A stretch of 6,887 nt of DNA from Mycobacterium sp. (GTDB lineage Bacteria > Actinomycetota > Actinomycetes > Mycobacteriales > Mycobacteriaceae). Shown piece by piece: positions 1 to 6,456 of this stretch. Location of the stretch: positions 1 to 6,887 of the forward strand of contig JAHBAP020000006.1 in NCBI GenBank assembly GCA_018500005.2. The letters are read 5' to 3'. Position numbers and translations under genes: made by a program. The notes beneath the pieces are model-generated. The model was not told the origin of the DNA, searched no databases, and saw nothing but the letters and a program-made list of their open reading frames with translations. Numbering within the stretch: position 1 is the first letter of the stretch; each line of letters opens with the position of its first letter.

Positions 1-72
1 CGCCCACAGCGCAGGGGAGTCGCCCGTGGCAGCACCCCCGGCGCCCCGGCCGACTCCCCTGCGCTGTGGGCG
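1..72. repeat. Perfect 22-bp inverted repeat at the window edge
   Basis: Bases 1-22 are the exact reverse complement of bases 51-72, separated by a 28-base spacer (23-50). The right arm lies in credible coding sequence (ADSPALWA, a motif typical of mycobacterial secreted proteins). The left arm, read in the same frame, gives RPQRRGV, which does not resemble that protein type. The outer boundary falls exactly on base 1. A fold-back chimera or assembly artefact at a contig end is the simplest reading; a real hairpin in the mRNA is the alternative. Confidence 0.9.
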
Positions 73-1374
73 TTGCTGGGTTGGGCCCGCCGGGACTCCG
101 GCCGTACCGGCGTGCGCCTGGCCGCCGCGCAAACCACGCTTCCGGCCGGTAGCACCACCACGCTGGTGACCACCCCCACCAACCTGCCCTCCCAGGAGAA
201 GGGCTGGGTGACCGGCCAGCGCAACACCGCCATCCCCGGCGCGGGCTGGACCCAGGTCAACAACACCCGGTGGGCCGACGTCTACGGCACCGACCTGGGC
301 ATCATGTGGTTCAACGGGGAGAACGGCAAGACTCAGTTGGCCTTCGGCGACACCTTCTCCGGGCCGAACATGACCGGCAACTGGCGTTCCAACATCCTGC
401 TCCTCAGCGATGACACCAACCTGACCGACGGCCTGTCCCTGATCGACACCGGCACCGCCTTCCAGTTCATCCCGGCGGCCCGCAATCAGGTGTTCTTCAT
501 CGGCTCGGAGGTCACCAACATCCCGACCTCCGCGTTGTACGCGAACGGCGAGAACTACGTGAACTACATGTCGGTGAAGTCCTGGGACTCCCCCGGCCGC
601 TGGACCACCAACTACTCGGCGATCTCCCAGTACGACGTGGATACCGACAAGTGGGTACTGCAGAAGAACACCATCCGCTCGGCGGGCTGGTTCCGCGCGT
701 CGAAGATGTACAACGCCGGCGACCAGAACTTCCAGCAGATGGCCTACGTCCTGGAACCGGAATCCAAGGTCGCCGAGGGTGAGACCCGCTATGTCTACGC
801 CTTCGGAACCCCGGCGGGCCGGCAGGGTTCGGCCTACCTGTCCCGGGTTCCGGAGGGTGCCGTGACCGACCTGTCGCAGTACGAGTACTGGGACGGCAGC
901 AGTTGGGTCAACCGGCAGGCCAAGGCCGCCCCGGTCATCGGGGACTCGACCCGATCGACTGGAATCTTCGGCTGGGCCAAGGACATCGCCAACAACCCGA
1001 AGTTCTTCGGCGGCTGGTTCGCCGGCTTCACCGGCGCGAAGACCGGCGGCAACGTCAGCGAGATGAGCGTGCAGTACAACGAGTACCTCGACAAGTACGT
1101 GGTGCTCTACGGCAACGGCGCCAACAACGTCATCCTTCGGACCGCCGACTCCCCCGAGGGACCCTGGTCGGACCCGATCACCCTGGCCACCTCGATCAAG
1201 TACCCGGGCCTGTACGCACCGATGATCCACCCGCTGTCGGGCACCGGTGAACTCGTCGACTCCAATGGCGACCCGGACGTCACCAACCTGTACTGGAATA
1301 TGTCGATCTGGAGCAACTACAACGTGGTGCTGATGCAGACCGACCTCAGCCCGCTCGCCGTCACCCCGGCGTGA
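1..1374 (+). CDS. Secreted DUF4185 protein, 5' partial; possible GH183-type arabinan hydrolase
   Basis: The frame is open from base 1, so the true start and signal peptide lie upstream; the TTG at 73 is only the first start-like codon and is probably internal. Counting codon 1 at base 1, residues 17-31 form the ADSPALWALLGWARR motif seen after the signal peptide in many mycobacterial exported proteins. A DUF4185 domain fills about residues 68-450: the segment around WADVYGTDLGIMWF, the GDTFSGP loop (Asp117), and a late SEMSVQYNEYLDKYVVLYG...ILRTADSPEGPWS stretch of the kind found in beta-propeller glycosidases. Known for the family: DUF4185 proteins from mycobacteria and gut Bacteroidota were shown to be endo-D-arabinanases (CAZy GH183), cutting the D-arabinan of arabinogalactan and lipoarabinomannan. 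Activity here is inferred; catalytic residues cannot be assigned from sequence alone. The stop overlaps the next gene by 4 bp (GTGA). Family call is firm, substrate is not, and the first seven or so codons may be artefactual. Confidence 0.85.
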   Translation, partial: RPQRRGVARGSTPGAPADSPALWALLGWARRDSGRTGVRLAAAQTTLPAGSTTTLVTTPTNLPSQEKGWVTGQRNTAIPGAGWTQVNNTRWADVYGTDLGIMWFNGENGKTQLAFGDTFSGPNMTGNWRSNILLLSDDTNLTDGLSLIDTGTAFQFIPAARNQVFFIGSEVTNIPTSALYANGENYVNYMSVKSWDSPGRWTTNYSAISQYDVDTDKWVLQKNTIRSAGWFRASKMYNAGDQNFQQMAYVLEPESKVAEGETRYVYAFGTPAGRQGSAYLSRVPEGAVTDLSQYEYWDGSSWVNRQAKAAPVIGDSTRSTGIFGWAKDIANNPKFFGGWFAGFTGAKTGGNVSEMSVQYNEYLDKYVVLYGNGANNVILRTADSPEGPWSDPITLATSIKYPGLYAPMIHPLSGTGELVDSNGDPDVTNLYWNMSIWSNYNVVLMQTDLSPLAVTPA

Positions 1375-2477
1375 GCATCCGCACCGGCGGGGTAGGGGTA
1401 GCACCGGGCATCGGGGCGGCACTCACCTTCGCGGCACCGGCCTGGGCCGACGACGACGGCGCGGCCCGCCAGACACCCAAGCCGGCCGCTGCCGTCGCGC
1501 AGGCTCGGGCCACCGCACAGGCTGTCTCGCAGCCCCGGATCAGCCCGTTTCGGCAGAGCCGCACCGCGGTGCGCAGCGGCAAAACCGGGGCCACCGAACT
1601 CAGCGGCATCACCTACGCGGGCGGCAGCACCTACTACTCCGTGGGCGACAACGGTGCCGATCAGATCTGGCGGATCGACGCTGCACAGAACACCAGGACT
1701 GGGCGGATCCGCTCGGCGCGGGTGACCGGCGGCGTCACCGCCCCGGATCTCGGCCGCGACTCCGAGGGCATCGCCCTGACTCCCGGCGGCCAAAGCGTCT
1801 GGGTCGCCGACGAGACCGCCTCCACGATCACCGAATTCAGCCTCAGCAGCGGAGCGAAGGTCGGCACCGTGCCGGTGCCGTCGATCTACCGGCCGGCCAA
1901 CGTGCAGAACAACATGGGCCTGGAATCGCTGGCCTACGGGGCGGCGAAACTATGGACCGCCAACGAGGAGGCGTTGAAGCCCGACGGCGCGCTGTCGACC
2001 ACATCCGCCGGAAGTTGGGTGCGCGTCCAGGAGTTCGACGGCCCGGACCTGACGGCCGGCAGGCAGTTCGGCTACCTCACCGACCCCATCACCCGGATGT
2101 CGCCGCTGGTGTCCGAGGAACGCAGCGGTCTGGTGGATCTGGTGGCGCTGCCCGACGGCCAGCTTCTGGCCCTGGAAAGGGAACTGGGCGGATGGCTGCC
2201 CCGCTTCCGTAGTCGCCTCTACCTGCTGGACTTCACCGAAGCAACCGACGTATCCGGTCTGGCGAGCCTGAGTGACGGTGGTTTCACTCCGGTGTCCAAG
2301 ACCCTGCTGTGGCAGCAGTTCTACCGGCTCGACAACTTCGAGGGCATCACCCTGGGCCCACAGCTGGACCCCACCTCCTACAGCCTCGTGCTGATCTCCG
2401 ACGACGGCGGCGGGGTGCTATTCCAGCAGCAGGCTTCGTTGGCACTGGTTCTCAAGGGCGTGGCGAGTTCCGCCTAG
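1371..2477 (+). CDS. Exported phytase-like / esterase-like domain protein (PF13449 type)
   Basis: This is a 368-residue protein starting at a GTG inside the stop of the upstream gene (GTGA), which suggests translational coupling; no clear Shine-Dalgarno precedes it and no better in-frame start lies just upstream. Residues 1-26 make a signal-peptide-like leader with only one basic residue (Arg4), a Gly/Ala-rich core and an AWA|DD cleavage site after Ala26. An Ala/Gln-rich linker (27-66) precedes the domain (about 70-362). Phytase-like hallmarks are SGITYAGG with VGDNG, DLGRDSEGIAL (126-136), NMGLESLAYG (181-190), LVALPDGQLLALERELG (257-273) and the C-terminal DNFEGITLGP (321-330) with LISDDGGG (341-348). 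Such proteins are beta-propeller-like and exported; many are labelled 'esterase-like activity of phytase family', but substrates are mostly unknown and phytase activity should not be assumed. Pairing with a DUF4185 protein suggests a role outside the membrane, possibly on envelope polymers. Confidence 0.85.
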   Translation: MSIRTGGVGVAPGIGAALTFAAPAWADDDGAARQTPKPAAAVAQARATAQAVSQPRISPFRQSRTAVRSGKTGATELSGITYAGGSTYYSVGDNGADQIWRIDAAQNTRTGRIRSARVTGGVTAPDLGRDSEGIALTPGGQSVWVADETASTITEFSLSSGAKVGTVPVPSIYRPANVQNNMGLESLAYGAAKLWTANEEALKPDGALSTTSAGSWVRVQEFDGPDLTAGRQFGYLTDPITRMSPLVSEERSGLVDLVALPDGQLLALERELGGWLPRFRSRLYLLDFTEATDVSGLASLSDGGFTPVSKTLLWQQFYRLDNFEGITLGPQLDPTSYSLVLISDDGGGVLFQQQASLALVLKGVASSA

Positions 2478-2630
2478 ATGGGGCTCTGACACTTCTTCAA
2501 CGATTTGCCTGATTTCGCGCGCTGAGACCGCATGAGGCGGATGATGAGGGGCGGAGTCAGCCCTGCATTGACTTGGATTGTCTCGGAACGCCCTGGATCG
2601 CACGCGGTCGCGGTGATCCATCTTGACCCG

Positions 2631-2681
2631 CTACCGCGGCGCCGGCGCCGGACCCCTACCGGCCGCCGGCGCCGCGAGTAG
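2631..2681. terminator. Strong GC hairpin between convergent genes, candidate bidirectional terminator
   Basis: A 12-bp perfect stem (2635-2646 with 2665-2676) is extended inward by 5 bp (2647-2651 with 2659-2663, one bulged base at 2664) and outward by 4 bp (2631-2634 with 2678-2681, bulged A at 2677), leaving a 7-base loop (2652-2658). It lies in the 224-bp gap between two convergent genes, just past the stop of the minus-strand nuclease gene. There is no U-tract, which is usual for putative mycobacterial hairpin terminators. Nothing else convincing was seen in the gap (2478-2701). Confidence 0.6.
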
Positions 2682-2701
2682 CCACATTCAGCACTCGGCC
2701 G

Positions 2702-3349
2702 TCAGCAATCCGCGAGCACCCGGGCCAGCGCGTCGCGCTCGGCGGGTGTCACCCAGAGGTCGTATGCGGCCTTGATATCGACGATGCGGGTCGCATAGGT
2801 GCACCGGTATGCGGTGTTGGGCGGCAGCCACGTTGCGGCGTCCCCGTCACCCTTCTGCTGGTTCACCGAGCCCAGGGTGGTCTGCAACTCGAGTGGGTCG
2901 TTCGCAAAGTTGCGCCGGGTGACCTCGTCCCATTCCTGGGCACCCGTCTGCCAGGCATCGGACAGCGCGACGACGTGGTCGATCTGAACCTCTGCCGAAC
3001 TGCCCGGGCCGCGGAGGAACTCGACGGTCGTTCCGGTGTAGGGGTCGTTGAGGATTCCGCTTAGGACCGCGCAACCGCCGGAGCCCGGCTTGATCGTCAC
3101 GTCGACGAGGTCGCGACGCAGGATGTCATTGCGGGTGTCACAGCCGTTGTGCCCGTATTCCACCGTCACGTCGTCGGTCCACCGGTCGCCGAACAGGGCT
3201 CGGTCGTACCCGGTCTTCGGCGCGCGACCCTTGACCTCGAGGGTGTCGAGGGTGGCCAGCGCACCGGAGGCATCCGCCGACGATGCCGGGGTCGGCAGGG
3301 CGCACAGCGCGGCAGCAGCGGCCACCGAGAAAAGAGTTTGTCGTCTCAC
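2702..3349 (-). CDS. Exported HNH endonuclease-family protein (DUF1524/GmrSD-C type)
   Basis: This 215-residue protein starts at GTG (3349-3347). A GGGGGA stretch lies only 3 bases upstream, so the ribosome site is unusually close. Residues 1-25 look like a Sec signal peptide: MRRQ, a hydrophobic Ala/Leu core, then PTPASSA, with cleavage near residues 24-25. Cys16 does not fit a lipobox. The mature part has the HNH fold signature of DUF1524: the conserved Asp124-His125 of IDHVVALSDAW (123-133), then GAQEW, RRNFANDPLELQ (145-156, Asn150) and SVNQQKGDGDAATWLPP (161-177, with Asn163, Lys166 and Asp170). Mature cysteines 70, 93, 183 and 215 could form two disulfides, as expected of an exported enzyme. 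Likely role: metal-dependent cleavage of extracellular or surface DNA or RNA, for nutrient release or competition; no immunity gene is visible next to it. It follows the cation exchanger gene on the same strand after 44 bp, so cotranscription is possible. The domain call is firm, the biological role is not. Confidence 0.88.
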   Translation of the reverse strand: MRRQTLFSVAAAAALCALPTPASSADASGALATLDTLEVKGRAPKTGYDRALFGDRWTDDVTVEYGHNGCDTRNDILRRDLVDVTIKPGSGGCAVLSGILNDPYTGTTVEFLRGPGSSAEVQIDHVVALSDAWQTGAQEWDEVTRRNFANDPLELQTTLGSVNQQKGDGDAATWLPPNTAYRCTYATRIVDIKAAYDLWVTPAERDALARVLADC

Positions 3350-3393
3350 AAGTCCCCCAGCCTGTCAGAGGGCACCGACATTCTCGTGAGCCG

Positions 3394-4548
3394 TCAGCCC
3401 CACCAGAACGCGGTAGCGATCGCGATATAGAGCGCGATCAGCACGGCCCCCTCGAACCAGTTCGACTCGCCGTCAAAGGTCACCAGCACCGCGACCAGGG
3501 CCGACATCATCATCGCGGCCAGTAGCAGCGGGGAGAACACCAGATTGAAATCGGGCTGGCCCAGCCAGGCCGCGGCCAGACAGACGATCGGCGCGATGGT
3601 GAGCGCGATCTGCACCGGCGACTGCAGTACCACCTGGACCGCGTAGTCCATCTGGTTCTTGGCGGCCAGTTGGATGCCGACGAAATTCTCCACCGCATTG
3701 CCGGCGATTGCGACGATCACCAAACCGGCGAACACCTGGTTGATGCCGGCGGCGTGCATTGCCGGTTCCAGCGCGGCGACGAACCACTCGGAGACGAAGG
3801 CCGCCCCGATCCCGGCCGCGGCCAGCATTCCGATCGCCATCGCCATCGGCCATTCGCCGTGCGCGGCCGCGGCGCTGCGGGCCTTGGCCGAATCCGGGCT
3901 TGCCGCAATCGGTGAGCCGTCGGAATGACCGTGACCGGCATGGACGAGCGGGTCGGCCTTCTTGCCGCCCAGCGTCGCCGGCAGCGACAGCCCGAAGAGC
4001 ACCAGCATGACGATGGAGACCACCACCGACACCATCCGCTCGTGCGACTCCGCCGGGGTGTGCATCGCAGAGGTCAGCGACGGCACCGCGAGGATGAACA
4101 CGGCCAGGGTGAACATCAGGCCCAGGGTGCGGCTGTCCTCGGCGGCGAACCGCTGGCGGCCGTGTTTGACGCCGCCGACCACGAAGGCCAGGCCGAGCAC
4201 CAGCAGCACGTTGGCCAGGATGGAGCCGACGATGGTGGCTTTCACCACATCGAAAAGGCCTGCCTTGAGCGCGAACAGGATGACGAACAACTCCGGCAGA
4301 TTGCCCAGCGCGGTCTGCAGGATGCCGGTGGCGTTGGGGCCCAGGCGATCTCCGAGTGCCTCCACCGAGCGGCCGACCAGAGACGCCAGCGTGGCCAGAG
4401 CGAGCGCCGAGACGATGAAGGCCACCACCACGTTCATGTGTCCGTAGTGCAGCAGTCCGGCGGCGACCGCGGCGACGACTGTGACGGCGAGCGTGATGCG
4501 GTCCCGTTTGCTCAGCAGCGGCGGCCGCCCGGCATGCATGGTCGTCAC
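3394..4548 (-). CDS. CaCA/CAX-family cation:proton antiporter (Ca2+/H+ exchanger type)
   Basis: This is an integral membrane exchanger of 384 residues. The GTG start at 4548 is chosen because AGGAGG sits 5 bases upstream; the frame stays open further back to 4677, but that extension is Arg-rich, non-hydrophobic, and crosses the divergent gene's start. About 11 membrane segments can be drawn (roughly 18-34, 39-58, 75-96, 104-126, 142-162, 172-192, 233-255, 270-295, 304-328, 336-357, 365-382). The two alpha-repeat signatures are visible: GNLPELFVILFALKAG (82-97, acidic Glu86) followed by VVKATIVGSILAN, and GNAVENFVGIQLAAKNQ (283-299, Glu287). The cytosolic-type loop between the halves carries a short His-rich tract, HAGHGHSDG (203-211). 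Family members expel Ca2+ or other cations in exchange for protons. First-repeat GNLPE rather than the CAX consensus GNATE leaves ion choice open (Ca2+, Na+ or another metal). Divergent from the LLM oxidoreductase gene, upstream of the nuclease gene. Confidence 0.88.
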   Translation of the reverse strand: MTTMHAGRPPLLSKRDRITLAVTVVAAVAAGLLHYGHMNVVVAFIVSALALATLASLVGRSVEALGDRLGPNATGILQTALGNLPELFVILFALKAGLFDVVKATIVGSILANVLLVLGLAFVVGGVKHGRQRFAAEDSRTLGLMFTLAVFILAVPSLTSAMHTPAESHERMVSVVVSIVMLVLFGLSLPATLGGKKADPLVHAGHGHSDGSPIAASPDSAKARSAAAAHGEWPMAMAIGMLAAAGIGAAFVSEWFVAALEPAMHAAGINQVFAGLVIVAIAGNAVENFVGIQLAAKNQMDYAVQVVLQSPVQIALTIAPIVCLAAAWLGQPDFNLVFSPLLLAAMMMSALVAVLVTFDGESNWFEGAVLIALYIAIATAFWWG

Positions 4549-4553
4549 GTGTA

Positions 4554-4559
4554 CCTCCT
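4554..4559 (-). promoter_or_regulatory. Ribosome binding site that fixes the exchanger start
   Basis: The minus strand reads AGGAGG here, followed by the 5-base spacer TACAC and the GTG codon at 4548. The in-frame ATG three codons later (4539) would have a 14-base spacing, so GTG is preferred. Confidence 0.85.
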
Positions 4560-4629
4560 GCTCGTCGCGGGTGAAGTTTGCCAGAACCGCCGGTTCAGTG
4601 TCGGGAAATCGACGGCGCGGTCCCGCGCG

Positions 4630-4635
4630 TAGGGT
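4630..4635 (+). promoter_or_regulatory. Possible -10 box for a leaderless LLM oxidoreductase transcript
   Basis: TAGGGT matches the mycobacterial TANNNT -10 pattern and ends 8 bases before the GTG at 4644, so transcription could begin at or next to the start codon. No good -35 element is seen (TCGACG at 4609-4614 is weak). The AGGG inside the same stretch, 9 bases before GTG, could instead act as a Shine-Dalgarno site, so the two readings compete. Confidence 0.35.
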
Positions 4636-4643
4636 TGACCGGC

Positions 4644-5654
4644 GTGCACGTCGCCGCGATGACCCTGCCCCAGCCACTCGGCCGGATCGCCGACGTCGCC
4701 CACCGGGTCCAGGCCGCCGGGTTCTCCGGACTGTTGTTCACCGAGACCGGCCGCACCGCGTACCTCAACGCCGCGGTGGCATCGCAGGCCGCGCCCGGCC
4801 TGGAGTTGTCAACCGGGGTGGCGGTGGCCTTCCCCCGCAGTCCTTTCGTCACCGCCGCCACGGCCTGGGAACTGCAGGAAGCCACCGGAGGGCGTTTCCG
4901 ACTGGGTTTGGGCACCCAGGTGCGCACCCATGTAGTGCGCCGCTACGGCAGTGAGTTCGAACATCCCGGTCCCCGACTGCGCGATTACGTCGAGGCCGTC
5001 AAGGATTGCTTCAAGGCGTTCCGCACCGGGAGACTCGACCACCACGGCGAGTTCTACGACCTGGATTTCATTACGCCGCAATGGAGTCCCGGGTCCATCG
5101 ACGCACCGGACCCGAAAGTCGATATCGCAGCGGTGAATCCATGGATGCTGCGGATGGCCGGTGAGGTGGCCGACGGCGTGCATGTCCATCCGATCGGCGA
5201 ACCCGGGTATCTGCGCCGCCACGTCCTGCCCGGGATCGCCGGGGGTGCAGCGAAAGCGGACCGTTCGCCGTCGGATGTCGCGGTGATCGTGCCGGTGATG
5301 ACCATCGTCGGTGACACCGATGCCGAACGCGACGCCGAACGCGAACTGGTGCGGGCCCAGATGAGCTTCTACGGCAGCACACCCAACTATGCATTCATCT
5401 GGGACGAGGCCGGTTTCGAGGGCACCACCGCCCGGATTCGGGAGAAACAGAAGGCCGGCGACTTCGCCGGAATGGCCGCGCAGGTGACCGACGAGCACAT
5501 CGCCGCCTTCGCCACCGAGTCGACGTGGGACGGTCTGGCCGATGCGCTGCGCGCCACCTACGACGACCTCGCCTCGCATCTCGTGCTCTACAACGCACTG
5601 GCGAACCCGGAAAGACTTGAGCGCTATGGCGAGGTGGCGCGCCGCCTGCAGTAG
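4644..5654 (+). CDS. LLM-class F420-dependent oxidoreductase (TIGR03617-like)
   Basis: This is a 336-residue luciferase-like (TIM-barrel) flavin/F420 enzyme. The GTG at 4644 is preferred: it gives VHVAAMTLPQPLGRIADVAHRVQAAGFSGLLFTE, the normal first beta-strand and helix of the family, while the frame back to TTG 4578 encodes residues unlike the family and would intrude on the divergent leader. Numbered from this GTG, features are the strand-2 LLFTETG (30-36), ELSTGVAVAFPRSPF (54-68), the LLM hallmark GGRFRLGLGTQ (82-92), a YGSEFEHPGPRLRDYVEAVK segment (101-120), and late VDIAAVNPWMLRMAGEVADGVHVHP (159-183), where the GE-ADG-H pattern is typical of LLM proteins. Family enzymes carry out hydride transfer using F420, sometimes FMN, on varied substrates; the substrate here is unknown. 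It ends in tandem TAG TAG stops, 13 bp before the PTS gene, so it may form an operon with it. F420 rather than FMN use is inferred from family and lineage. Confidence 0.88.
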   Translation: MHVAAMTLPQPLGRIADVAHRVQAAGFSGLLFTETGRTAYLNAAVASQAAPGLELSTGVAVAFPRSPFVTAATAWELQEATGGRFRLGLGTQVRTHVVRRYGSEFEHPGPRLRDYVEAVKDCFKAFRTGRLDHHGEFYDLDFITPQWSPGSIDAPDPKVDIAAVNPWMLRMAGEVADGVHVHPIGEPGYLRRHVLPGIAGGAAKADRSPSDVAVIVPVMTIVGDTDAERDAERELVRAQMSFYGSTPNYAFIWDEAGFEGTTARIREKQKAGDFAGMAAQVTDEHIAAFATESTWDGLADALRATYDDLASHLVLYNALANPERLERYGEVARRLQ

Positions 5655-5660
5655 TAGTGT
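5655..5660 (+). promoter_or_regulatory. Possible -10 box for a leaderless PTS EIIA-EIIB transcript
   Basis: TAGTGT fits TANNNT and ends 7 bases before the ATG at 5668, the spacing expected if transcription starts on the A of ATG. The intervening CCCGGCC has no Shine-Dalgarno, which makes leaderless initiation plausible. The box overlaps the second of two tandem stop codons of the upstream gene. No -35 element was found at normal distance. Confidence 0.4.
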
Positions 5661-5667
5661 CCCGGCC

Positions 5668-6435
5668 ATGTCAGGTCTGAGGAGTCTTCTCACCGAGGAC
5701 TGCATCGCTTTGGACGTGGACGCCGCGACGTGGGAAGAGGCGGTGCTCGCCGCCGGCGCCCTGCTGGAACGGGCCGGGATCGCCGGGCCCGCCTACACCG
5801 GATCGATGATCGACAATGTTGAGACCAACGGCCCCTACATCGTGGTGGCACCGGGTTTCGCGTTCGCCCACGCCCGACCGTCGGAGGCCGTACACCGGAC
5901 CGGAATCTCGTGGGTTCGGCTCGCTCACCCAGTTGCCTTCGGGCACAAGACGAACGACCCCGTCGACCTGGTGGTGGCGTTGGCCGCGACCGACGCCGGC
6001 GCGCATGCCACCGCAATGGCGGAGTTGGCCAAAGTGGTCGGCAGTCCGGCCAAGCGATCCGCGTTGGATGCCGCCGCCTCCCCCGCCGAGGTTTTGGGCA
6101 TCCTGGGCGGAACACAGGTGGCCGCGCGGCCGGTCAGCACCGCGCGGAGCTCCAACCTGATTCTCACCGTGTGCGGAAATGGGTTGGGCACCAGCCTGTT
6201 TCTGAAGAACACCCTCGAACAGGTACTCGGTACCTGGGGTTGGGCGCCATTCATCTCCGTGGAGGCCACCGACACCATCTCGGCCAAAGGCCGCGCCAAG
6301 GAAGCCGACCTGATCATGACCTCCGGCGAAATCGCCAAGACCCTCGGCGACGTCGGCGTCCCGGTGAAAGTGATCGAGAACTTCACCTCCGCCCGGGAGA
6401 TCGACGCCGCACTGCGCGACTCCTACGACATCTGA
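5668..6435 (+). CDS. Fused PTS EIIA-EIIB protein, ascorbate (Ula/Sga) type
   Basis: This is a 255-residue cytosolic phosphotransferase protein with two domains. EIIA (about 1-148) belongs to the fructose/mannitol/ascorbate superfamily: SMIDNVETNGPYIVVAPGFAFAHARP (46-71) contains the phospho-acceptor His68, at the same position as in E. coli UlaC as I recall it. A short linker rich in Ala, Arg, Thr and Ser (149-163) leads to EIIB (about 164-255): NLILTVCGNGLGTSLFLKNTLEQVL, in which Cys169 is the phospho-acceptor of the UlaB-type P-loop, then ADLIMTSGEIAK (213-224). Phosphate would pass from HPr to His68, then Cys169, then the sugar entering through the EIIC encoded next. In E. coli these domains are separate proteins (UlaC, UlaB); here they are joined. 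The ATG is chosen because the domain starts directly after it. No ribosome site is seen. Substrate is unproven: L-ascorbate or another sugar acid or pentitol is possible. Mycobacteria carry few PTS systems, so horizontal gain is worth considering. Confidence 0.9.
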   Translation: MSGLRSLLTEDCIALDVDAATWEEAVLAAGALLERAGIAGPAYTGSMIDNVETNGPYIVVAPGFAFAHARPSEAVHRTGISWVRLAHPVAFGHKTNDPVDLVVALAATDAGAHATAMAELAKVVGSPAKRSALDAAASPAEVLGILGGTQVAARPVSTARSSNLILTVCGNGLGTSLFLKNTLEQVLGTWGWAPFISVEATDTISAKGRAKEADLIMTSGEIAKTLGDVGVPVKVIENFTSAREIDAALRDSYDI

Positions 6436-6440
6436 TCGAC

Positions 6441-6447
6441 GAGAGGG
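6441..6447 (+). promoter_or_regulatory. Ribosome binding site of the EIIC gene
   Basis: GAGAGGG lies 9 bases before the ATG at 6457 and within the 21-bp gap after the EIIA-EIIB stop, supporting this start and cotranscription with the upstream gene. Confidence 0.6.
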
Positions 6448-6456
6448 ATCCCCGGG

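Noticed and set aside
2568..2573. TTGACT as a -35 box in the convergent gap
   Set aside because: No matching -10 element at 16-18 bases and no gene downstream on that strand.
2702..3349. HNH protein as a restriction, homing or phage endonuclease
   Set aside because: It has a signal peptide and paired cysteines, with no intron, intein, methylase or phage genes nearby.
3925..4632. A 235-codon open frame on the plus strand opposite the exchanger
   Set aside because: The translation is a low-complexity Arg/Gln/His/Asp string produced by the reverse strand of membrane-protein codons.
4549..4677. N-terminal extension of the exchanger to a start at 4677
   Set aside because: AGGAGG lies 5 bases before the GTG at 4548, and the extension is Arg-rich, lacks family resemblance and would overlap the divergent gene.
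4809..5705. A 298-codon open frame on the minus strand opposite the LLM oxidoreductase
   Set aside because: It shadows a clear family protein and shows no recognisable domain.
6446..6456. GGATCCCCGGG resembling a cloning-vector polylinker
   Set aside because: Only 11 bases match; the flanks diverge from vector sequence and continue as a proper ribosome site and coding sequence, so it is chance.
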